Source: Methanobrevibacter sp. (GTDB taxonomy: Archaea; Methanobacteriota; Methanobacteria; Methanobacteriales; Methanobacteriaceae). Taken from it: 64,000 nucleotides of DNA. The DNA is taken from NCBI GenBank assembly GCA_017434555.1, contig JAFRFB010000052.1, forward strand, positions 1-64,000, given 5' to 3'. Made by a program: the position numbers and the translations under genes. Below, piece by piece: positions 58,121-64,000 of this stretch (within the stretch, counting starts at the first letter, position 1; the number at the start of each line of letters is the position of its first letter). Below the pieces are notes generated by a model that saw only the letters and a program-made list of their open reading frames with translations, made no database searches and was not told where the DNA came from.

Positions 58121-58496
58121 AAATCAATCCTACACCATTAATACTTAATAATTGTTTAACAGGTAAATAAAAAAAGTAAGTGCTAAAATTCAACTCACCA
58201 ATACTGATATCATACTCCTCCGTATAACCATTACTTTTAAACCAATCAACCACAACCTTACGGTCACGATAACGAAAAGTACAAAAACAACCTAATTTAT
58301 TAGTAACATATTCCACTCCATGATGAAATGGATCATCTTCAGATAATATGAAATCTGCACTTAAAATCGGTGCATTATTAAAAATAGGAAAAACATCTTT
58401 AACAAAATCAATTAACTCATCTTCAGATATATCCTCAATTTTAGTTAGTAAATTATCATAATCCTTTTGAAGATTAATTAAATCATCAGCCAACAT
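58107..58496 (-). CDS. unknown protein
   Basis: 129 residues: helical start (LINLQKDYDNLLTKIEDISE) and a beta-rich second half (CFCTFRYRDRKVVVDWFKSN). It overlaps the membrane protein gene by 14 nt. No domain recognised. Confidence 0.66.
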   Translation of the reverse strand: MLADDLINLQKDYDNLLTKIEDISEDELIDFVKDVFPIFNNAPILSADFILSEDDPFHHGVEYVTNKLGCFCTFRYRDRKVVVDWFKSNGYTEEYDISIGELNFSTYFFYLPVKQLLSINGVGLIFDGR

Positions 58497-58505
58497 AATA
58501 TTTTT

Positions 58506-58841
58506 TTAATCTACTCCAATATTACCTGTATATCCTAACTCTAAAGAAATCACTGGTTTAGTATAAACCTTATAATAATCATCATCTTTATGAATGAAAC
58601 TATTAAAACCATCCTTAAACAAACGGAATAATTCAAAAGCATCATCAGAACTCAAACCCGTAACACTAAAACGGATATTATTCGGATACCTTTTAAGCAT
58701 ACTATAATCCAAGCACTCCATTAAATCAGGATTAACATGATGCAATATCAAATCAATCTTAGACAACAAAGTATCACGGTCTTCTATAGTTAATTCATCA
58801 ATCACTAAATTTAATCTTAATTTAGGTTCAATAATACTCAT
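58506..58841 (-). CDS. unknown alpha/beta protein
   Basis: 111 residues from the ATG at 58841, which has GGAGAGATG upstream; the frame runs to 58856. RLNLVIDELTIEDRDTLLSK and IRFSVTGLSSDDAFELFRLF look like two halves of a small alpha/beta fold. No domain recognised. Confidence 0.66.
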   Translation of the reverse strand: MSIIEPKLRLNLVIDELTIEDRDTLLSKIDLILHHVNPDLMECLDYSMLKRYPNNIRFSVTGLSSDDAFELFRLFKDGFNSFIHKDDDYYKVYTKPVISLELGYTGNIGVD

Positions 58842-59026
58842 ACTGCATCTCTCCAATCCTTATACTTACTTTTCTCATTATCATCAATATCAATACTAAT
58901 ACAACGACCATCTTCTAACTCATTAACACTACAAGGTACAAGAGCATACTTTGTCGCATAATACACTTCCATATCCCTTGGATACTTACTTAACTCATTA
59001 ATCAAATCATCAACTGTAACAATCAT
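58838..59026 (-). CDS. small protein of the P-x-D-x-V group
   Basis: 62 residues from the ATG at 59026: MIVTVDDLINELSKYPRDME, VYYATKYALVPCSVNELEDG. The frame runs to 59083 but would overlap the membrane protein gene. It is a short relative of the proteins at 43994 and 53170. Confidence 0.62.
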   Translation of the reverse strand: MIVTVDDLINELSKYPRDMEVYYATKYALVPCSVNELEDGRCISIDIDDNEKSKYKDWRDAV

Positions 59027-59031
59027 AATTT

Positions 59032-59223
59032 TTATATTACCTCTGCAAACATCAAACCATAATACATGCCAAATAAAAAACACATGAGCATTATCAAAAG
59101 CCCTAATATACCATCATTTACTCTCATATTAAGAAGAATATAGAATAATATTAATAGGAAACCTATAATAGCTAATATAATCTCCGGTGTGAAACTATTT
59201 TTAATTATTTTTTTAAAGTCCAC
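59032..59223 (-). CDS. small membrane protein
   Basis: 63 residues with two hydrophobic segments (IILAIIGFLLILFYILLN, GILGLLIMLMCFLFGMYYG). Overlaps the gene at 59205 by 19 nt. Function unknown. Confidence 0.65.
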   Translation of the reverse strand: MDFKKIIKNSFTPEIILAIIGFLLILFYILLNMRVNDGILGLLIMLMCFLFGMYYGLMFAEVI

Positions 59224-59513
59224 TTACTCAACTCCCTTTTCAAGTCATTTAAACAGCATTGTAGAAAGAAATCCTCACTACTGAAACTATGAAATTCTTC
59301 AGGATATTTCTCTTTTAAAACTTCACCACTAGTATACATTTCACATATCTTAATGTAATCCTGACACCTACGATATAAGAAATCATAATCCACTTTTAAT
59401 TCTTCATCCGTCCAACTCGGACAAGTATGATCCTTACTCCGGTAACTTAAGTGGAGTGTGCAGAAACCATCATGGTAATAATAGCTGCAAGTTTCACATA
59501 TTCTTTTACACAT
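59205..59513 (-). CDS. Cys-rich zinc-type protein
   Basis: 102 residues. CKRICETCSYYYHDGFCTLH and HTCPSW form a set of cysteines and histidines like the CxxCxxY protein at 33548. The C-terminal part is helical (LQCCLNDLKRELSKWTL). No enzyme motif. Confidence 0.7.
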   Translation of the reverse strand: MCKRICETCSYYYHDGFCTLHLSYRSKDHTCPSWTDEELKVDYDFLYRRCQDYIKICEMYTSGEVLKEKYPEEFHSFSSEDFFLQCCLNDLKRELSKWTLKK

Positions 59514-59530
59514 ATAAAATCAACACTTAG

Positions 59531-59692
59531 CTAATCCCTTTTTTCAAGGTAGCTTTCTTTTATTGCTTTATTAATATATTCGGTTAATGTTCCATCTTTA
59601 ATCATTCTATCTAAAGCTATTTTAATAGCTGTCTTATGCATTTCAATTATTTTATCTGCAACATCCTGTCCACTATTCCATGAATCACCCAT
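59531..59692 (-). CDS. small helical protein
   Basis: 53 residues: GQDVADKIIEMHKTAIKIAL and LTEYINKAIKESYLEKRD, almost all helix. It is in a run of minus-strand genes. No domain recognised. Confidence 0.55.
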   Translation of the reverse strand: MGDSWNSGQDVADKIIEMHKTAIKIALDRMIKDGTLTEYINKAIKESYLEKRD

Positions 59693-59726
59693 AAAAATAA
59701 TCCCCCCATCAATATTCTTTTTATGT

Positions 59727-60104
59727 TTAGTCTTTTAACCATGAATCCTCAACAACACCACTAATAATTTTTAATGGTTTGAAATTATAGAAATACCTTG
59801 AAGCTGTACCATCAGCCATCATTTCAACATTGTTATTATTTAAACGACAACATGCTTCCTTTTCAACACATTTAATAACATCATCTGTTAAATCAGTACT
59901 AGTTATTAAATAGAATTCTAAATCCATCCTTGTCGGAGTAGATGTAACCTCATAAGTAATACAACCAATGTGTGCACTAATATAATTAATATTTAAAGAT
60001 TCAATGAGTATACTCCATTTATTTTCAATGAAATTATAAGTCTCCTGAAGTAAATCATTATAATCATTATACTTTTTTAGTAAATGTTGCATATTCCCAA
60101 TCAT
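59727..60104 (-). CDS. small partner of AP2/HTH protein (divergent)
   Basis: 125 residues. It has NKWSILIESLNINYISAHIG and TRMDLEFYLITSTDLTDDV in the order of the proteins at 39867 and 54912, but with little identity. It is overlapped by the AP2/HTH gene at 60101 by 4 nt. Membership in that family is tentative. Confidence 0.62.
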   Translation of the reverse strand: MIGNMQHLLKKYNDYNDLLQETYNFIENKWSILIESLNINYISAHIGCITYEVTSTPTRMDLEFYLITSTDLTDDVIKCVEKEACCRLNNNNVEMMADGTASRYFYNFKPLKIISGVVEDSWLKD

Positions 60105-61990
60105 TTTCCCATTTCCTCAACTATTTTTAAACAGTCTTTATCCCAATTATTATTTTCTAATAAATCATAAGCAAACAATGCATCATGTTTATTATCATAA
60201 GTGCCGAAAGAAGTTAATTTACCATGCACACGTCTGCGAATCATATACTTACCATACTCATTTTGCAGGATATATCGTGTATTTGTAATATCATAATTAT
60301 TTAATTCTTCAAGATAACAAATATGTTCAATATCCTCCTCAGAGTATACTCCACTGAACATATTAGATTCAAGTAATCTTATTACGGGTAATATTTCTTC
60401 ACATAAGTATCTTAACTGTGGATATTCCTCTTTATTCCAGTCATTTAATATTAGCATGTCACGAACCATAACAGCTAAACGATAATCCTTATAATGACCA
60501 TAATTAATCATCTTTCTATTCTTATCTTTCTTACGAATAGAATATGATTTGCCATTATTGGCGGGGTAAATGTTGCCTCGTTCAGTTAATGGTTTCCACC
60601 CCACACTAGCTTGAATACTAGATACTTTGTTTTTATCCCAATTACATTTCTCTAATAATTTAACAGCTTTACGTGCTTGTTTTTCAGTATGATAACTACC
60701 ATACCTTATACCATCTTTAACAATTTTATATGGGCTTCTCCCATGGTCTTTGCGGAAATGAATATAACCTTTAAAGTTAGGTGGTTTTGGACGACTTAAA
60801 TCCGGAGTATAAATCAAAGGCACCCTTTCTAATACATTACAAGGGTTTTCACCTGTTAAAGCTATTTTTCTAAATTCAATCCAATCACTATTCCAGAATT
60901 TACTTAACCAGTTACGTATTGTAACTTCAGAAATACCTAAATAATCTGAAACATCTTCCTGTGATAAATCAGTATCCATAGATAATAACTCAAATGCATG
61001 TGTTAATTCTTTCTCATGATAATCACGTTCACTATTATTTAATATTCTACGCTGAGGATAAGGAGGCAAATCCATACTATAATAAGGATTAACAGTATCA
61101 TCAATAGCTTCCACTAGATAATCATAATCCCAATCATGATTTACTAGGAAGTCTCTTTCAAATAAAGCATCTTCCACATTACTATAACCAGTGTAATGTT
61201 CTAATTGTTTACCCTCGGATAAATATTCACGTGGAACATTGATTTTATACTTACATTCACCAGTTCTTTTTTTATGTTCATAATCCAAATGAATATAACG
61301 ATAGAACTCCATTAACCAAGTATACCATATTGGATAATCATCTAATATTTTTTGTAATTTTTTCCTATCCCATCCGCATTTGTTCATTTCTTGACGCACA
61401 TAATAAGCTTGCTCATATGTTCTGCAACTACAAACGTATCTGGTATTTTTTTTACTTCCATGGTAAATACTATAGTTGAATTCACCATTACATTTTATAC
61501 TTCCTTTACCATAACCAGTTGTTTTTTTAGGGATTAACTTATCTGGTATTGGATATTTAAGATTATTTTTATAAGGATTGTTTTTGTTTAAATCAATTTC
61601 TTTAGGTCTAGGGCATTCATCAAAACTATGTTCAAAATATAAATCACGATAGTATAATGCTTCAGGTAGACTATTGCAGGTGCCTATGTATTCATATTTC
61701 CGGTTGGTTACTTGGTATTGTCTGTGAGTAATTGTTAAGTTAATGTGACTGTAATATTTCTTATATTCATTAGCATATATTTCTTCAGGTGTTGGTGGTA
61801 ATGGTTCCCAATTATTAGCTATTAAACGGTTACGATAATGTATTGCTTCATCAACTGTTTTACATGTTTTGAAGTGTTTAATTTTACCATTAATAGATTT
61901 ATCAATACTATAAGTACCATATTTCTTTTTATAAATATACTTCAAACTAGCAGGTTTACGTTTCTTTTTATTATTGTTTCTTTTAATCAT
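60101..61990 (-). CDS. largest AP2-repeat protein with central HTH
   Basis: About 629 residues from the ATG at 61990 (GGTGAGA upstream). AP2-like repeats at both ends (KYGTYSIDKSINGKIKHF, YQVTNRKYEYIGT at the start; SYSIRKKDKNRKMINYG, YMIRRRVHGKLTSFGTYDN at the end), with a central DWDYDYLVEAIDDTVNPYYS and an HTH (LSQEDVSDYLGISEVTIRNW). It is a paralog of the protein at 55256-56665 with extra repeats. It is followed by a 4-nt overlapping small partner. Confidence 0.82.
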   Translation of the reverse strand: MIKRNNNKKKRKPASLKYIYKKKYGTYSIDKSINGKIKHFKTCKTVDEAIHYRNRLIANNWEPLPPTPEEIYANEYKKYYSHINLTITHRQYQVTNRKYEYIGTCNSLPEALYYRDLYFEHSFDECPRPKEIDLNKNNPYKNNLKYPIPDKLIPKKTTGYGKGSIKCNGEFNYSIYHGSKKNTRYVCSCRTYEQAYYVRQEMNKCGWDRKKLQKILDDYPIWYTWLMEFYRYIHLDYEHKKRTGECKYKINVPREYLSEGKQLEHYTGYSNVEDALFERDFLVNHDWDYDYLVEAIDDTVNPYYSMDLPPYPQRRILNNSERDYHEKELTHAFELLSMDTDLSQEDVSDYLGISEVTIRNWLSKFWNSDWIEFRKIALTGENPCNVLERVPLIYTPDLSRPKPPNFKGYIHFRKDHGRSPYKIVKDGIRYGSYHTEKQARKAVKLLEKCNWDKNKVSSIQASVGWKPLTERGNIYPANNGKSYSIRKKDKNRKMINYGHYKDYRLAVMVRDMLILNDWNKEEYPQLRYLCEEILPVIRLLESNMFSGVYSEEDIEHICYLEELNNYDITNTRYILQNEYGKYMIRRRVHGKLTSFGTYDNKHDALFAYDLLENNNWDKDCLKIVEEMGK

Positions 61991-62039
61991 AAAAAATATT
62001 ATTCTCACCATCCCTATTTTTGTTACTTTTGCTGTAGAA

Positions 62040-62426
62040 TCATTTTAACCTTCTCTTTTGTCGAGGAATATTATTTTCCATAATAAAATCATCTAATAAT
62101 CTGATATCCCAGTTATTTTCTTCTAAGTAATCTCTGACTAATTTCGCATCCTCAAAGGTTTTATATGTACCGAAATTAATATGAGTATCATTTACTCTTT
62201 TACGCACACGGTAAGTGTAACTCTTTGTTGGTTGAATATACCTCCACTCATCCTTAACTTCAGCTTCAGGTTCATATTTCCGACGAGTAGCCGGATACCT
62301 ATTAATATTACGGAATACTTCACGTAGATTAGTATTGTTTCTTGTTAGTGCTTCGTCTAATGTGTATCCGTTCTGCAGGTCTTTTGTTAACTCATTTAAC
62401 TTATCATCCTTAGACAAATTAAACAC
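62040..62426 (-). CDS. small AP2-repeat protein (one repeat)
   Basis: 128 residues. A helical N-terminal half (DDKLNELTKDLQNGYTLDEA) and one AP2-like repeat (KSYTYRVRKRVNDTHINFGT, then LVRDYLEENNW) before a basic tail (RQKRRLK). Starts the run that includes the large AP2/HTH gene. Confidence 0.75.
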   Translation of the reverse strand: MFNLSKDDKLNELTKDLQNGYTLDEALTRNNTNLREVFRNINRYPATRRKYEPEAEVKDEWRYIQPTKSYTYRVRKRVNDTHINFGTYKTFEDAKLVRDYLEENNWDIRLLDDFIMENNIPRQKRRLK

Positions 62427-62429
62427 CCC

Positions 62430-62906
62430 TCATTTTATTTTAAAGTCAAACCAGAAATATAATTTAAAATATAAATTATAATAAGCCTCAAATAAGAATT
62501 CAACATTATCCTCTTGTAATGCATCGTTTAATAAAGTGAAACTAATATTCAAAACACTCATGAAACACTGTAATTCTTTTAAAGTAGATACAGTGAAATA
62601 CTTATTACAGTACTGGAAATTATACGGTATGCTTTCCTTGAATATTACAAGAAAACCACCAATCCCCTCATTATTGTCATGTTTGTTTAGGAAATACTCT
62701 AAGGTATTATAGAATTCCATTTGAAACAGGTTCAAATAATTTTTCACATAACTATCCAATAATAATTGGTGTAGTTGATCCAGTACCTTATTGAAATCTT
62801 CACTTAGGTTATAAGATAATTCTCTTAGTGTTTCAGGTGAAGGATTTTCAAGAGTATCTAATATATCATGTTCATGCTGGGATAATCTGCAACTAAACAT
62901 TATCAC
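62430..62906 (-). CDS. unknown helical protein
   Basis: 158 residues, mainly helical with many aromatic residues in the second half (EFLFEAYYNLYFKLYFWFDF). It lies between 62919 and the AP2 gene (3 nt before it). No domain recognised. Confidence 0.66.
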   Translation of the reverse strand: MIMFSCRLSQHEHDILDTLENPSPETLRELSYNLSEDFNKVLDQLHQLLLDSYVKNYLNLFQMEFYNTLEYFLNKHDNNEGIGGFLVIFKESIPYNFQYCNKYFTVSTLKELQCFMSVLNISFTLLNDALQEDNVEFLFEAYYNLYFKLYFWFDFKIK

Positions 62907-62918
62907 TCTTATTTTTTT

Positions 62919-63107
62919 TTATCCTAGTAAGCTATGATATTCATTAGTATATTCTTCAATTTGTTTATCTAATTCCTGTAGGCGTAGGCGTGTTTTTTTA
63001 TCTAATTTTTTACGTGTACGTCGACTATTGTCTAATAATTCTTCTTTCTCTTTTTTTAATTTCTCAATTTCCTCTTGATAATAATTTGCCAATTGATAAA
63101 CTGTCAT
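62919..63107 (-). CDS. small basic coiled-coil protein
   Basis: 62 residues, nearly all helix, basic: YQEEIEKLKKEKEELLDNSR, RKKLDKKTRLRLQELDKQIE. A coiled-coil adaptor is likely. First gene of its unit, with the promoter at 63171-63190. Confidence 0.66.
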   Translation of the reverse strand: MTVYQLANYYQEEIEKLKKEKEELLDNSRRTRKKLDKKTRLRLQELDKQIEEYTNEYHSLLG

Positions 63108-63170
63108 CTTCTCATATCCTCATTAAAAAATTTCATTTTTTTGGGTTAATTATTATGTATGTTTAAAACT

Positions 63171-63190
63171 AGTATATAATATTAATGGGA
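63171..63190 (-). promoter_or_regulatory. BRE/TATA promoter
   Basis: Minus strand reads ATCCCATTAATATTATATACT, with the leader box (63136-63147) downstream and a T-rich run upstream. It drives the 63107-59727 run. Confidence 0.55.
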
Positions 63191-63248
63191 TAAAAATTAA
63201 AAAAAAGTATAGTAAAAGAAAAATAATATAATATAAAAAATAAAATTT

Positions 63249-63512
63249 TTAGGCTGAGAGATGATAATAATAATTACCAGACTCTACCGCAACACCACCA
63301 GTTAATAGGAAAATCACCGCAACAAAAACAATGATTCCAACAATGAATAATAAAGTTAATACTATTGGATGAAAACTAAAAATAGGATTACTCCTATTAT
63401 AATTATTAGTAGCTGGATGTAAAGATTTAGGTTGATGATCATAAACCCTATGATTATTACCAGTGAATCCAAGACTAAACAATAAAACCTGCAATAAACT
63501 TCTAATAATCAT
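63249..63512 (-). CDS. small membrane protein
   Basis: 87 residues. A short hydrophobic start (SLLQVLLFSLGFTG), an Asn/His-rich middle, and a strong membrane segment (IVLTLLFIVGIIVFVAVIFLL). Overlaps the next small gene by 4 nt. Function unknown. Confidence 0.68.
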   Translation of the reverse strand: MIIRSLLQVLLFSLGFTGNNHRVYDHQPKSLHPATNNYNRSNPIFSFHPIVLTLLFIVGIIVFVAVIFLLTGGVAVESGNYYYHLSA

Positions 63513-63634
63513 AAACTATCACACTCCAACAAATAAGATTTATATTCAGTTTCACTAACAACATGCTGACGTAATAAATCAACATACTTACTAACAAGAC
63601 TAGTAATTTTTTCTTCTTTTTTTGATGTCATCAT
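63509..63634 (-). CDS. small helical protein
   Basis: 41 residues, basic then helical (MMTSKKEEKITSLVSKYVDL, then RQHVVSETEYKSYLLECDSL). Its stop overlaps the start of the membrane gene (4 nt), and GGAGACGG precedes its start. The leader box is at 63653-63663. Confidence 0.55.
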   Translation of the reverse strand: MMTSKKEEKITSLVSKYVDLLRQHVVSETEYKSYLLECDSL

Positions 63635-63820
63635 ATTTTCCGTCTCCTCGTACTTTTTGGGTTAAATTTTTTTGTGGGATAAAAAAAAATAGTAAGGGAT
63701 GGAAAACATATATTGGGTTTAAATCATGTAATCCGTAATGAAAAATTGAAGAGCTATTAATAATTTTATTCCACCCTTATCAAATTATTTTTTTCCCACA
63801 ATACTAATATATATTAAACT

Positions 63821-63840
63821 ACTATATAAACTTTACGGTA
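63821..63840 (-). promoter_or_regulatory. BRE/TATA promoter
   Basis: Minus strand reads TACCGTAAAGTTTATATAGT, the nearest to the family consensus, with a T-rich run on its upstream side that would end the gene at 63888. It drives the 63634-63249 unit after a long leader. Confidence 0.65.
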
Positions 63841-63887
63841 CAAAAAATAAAAAACAAACACAAAAAAGAAAAAAAGAAAAAAATTAA

Positions 63888-64000
63888 TTATCTAACACCG
63901 AACTGCCTCAAAAACTTAACCATACCAATACCCGTACCTTTATGACCATAATAGCTATTATACTTATGATGACACCACTTACACAAAGCAACACCATTAT
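63888..64000 (-). CDS. partial HNH endonuclease (C-terminal end)
   Basis: The last about 37 residues of a gene that continues beyond the right edge. NNGVALCKWCHHKYN gives the CxxC/HH end of an HNH fold, and SYYGHKGTGIGMVKFLRQFG follows, as seen in phage HNH proteins. Cut by the window edge; start not visible. Confidence 0.72.
   Translation of the reverse strand, partial: NGVALCKWCHHKYNSYYGHKGTGIGMVKFLRQFGVR

Noticed and set aside
1-64000. CRISPR repeat-spacer array
   Set aside because: No regularly spaced identical 24-40 nt repeats seen on either strand; AT-rich low-complexity runs only.
1-64000. Virion structural or packaging genes
   Set aside because: No terminase, portal, capsid or tail motif recognised, so a plasmid is equally possible as a virus.

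Overview
The window is a very AT-rich, gene-dense stretch from a mobile genetic element of a methanogenic archaeon. Its likely host is in the Methanobacteriales (Methanobrevibacter or Methanosphaera type). This rests on archaeal BRE/TATA promoters of the form ATACC-TAAAG-TTTATATA, U-rich terminators, GGAGGTGA-type ribosome binding sites, a YhhQ-like transporter, and many AP2-repeat and tyrosine-recombinase genes. No ribosomal, metabolic or virion structural gene is visible. A large plasmid or a non-structural arm of a virus/provirus is the most economical reading. Nearly all genes lie on the minus strand in long operons with 4-nt overlaps. Only a ribbon-helix-helix gene (10790-10921) and a two-gene ParB cassette (13967-15066) are on the plus strand.

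Layout. 1-3571: an HNH/AP2/tyrosine-recombinase fusion with a candidate attachment region beside it, and a compositionally different gene pair. 3682-9277: one tightly coupled eight-gene operon with a type IV-B-like CRISPR effector set (csf1, cas11, csf2, csf3; no array, cas1/2, cas6 or DinG) followed without a break by an IbrA/CysH enzyme, a GNAT acetyltransferase, an IbrB-type ParB protein and a second CysH-like enzyme. 9390-16279: a GIY-YIG protein with four copies of an unnamed repeat; a 7-deazaguanine DNA-modification module (YhhQ transporter, DpdA transglycosylase, ParB-like protein); a divergent ParB cassette; a voltage-gated K+ channel. 16594-34861: mostly small unknown and coiled-coil proteins, plus a methylase-like protein, a recombinase, an AP2-repeat protein, a Sak4-like ATPase and a tRNA-Trp. 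35205-43272: AP2-repeat proteins interleaved with four tandem XerC/D-like recombinases. 43370-54842: a ferredoxin, an ASCH protein, a large paralogous set of short coiled-coil proteins and a second methylase-like protein. 54912-64000: two large AP2/HTH/AP2 proteins with small partners, many small unknowns and a cut-off HNH endonuclease at the right edge.

How it may work together. The element seems built around nucleic-acid recognition and self-protection. It could salvage a deazapurine and place it in its DNA, carry an RNA-guided complex coupled to adenylation/sulfur-type chemistry, rearrange DNA with six tyrosine recombinases, and dock several enzymes on the host sliding clamp through QxTLI C-terminal tails. 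Its operons share one promoter/terminator joint, a leader box (ACCCAAAAAG) and, at two promoters, a palindromic operator (TGAATACA-N2-TGTATTCA), which suggests element-specific control. Functional statements about small unknown genes are withheld where nothing can be recognised.
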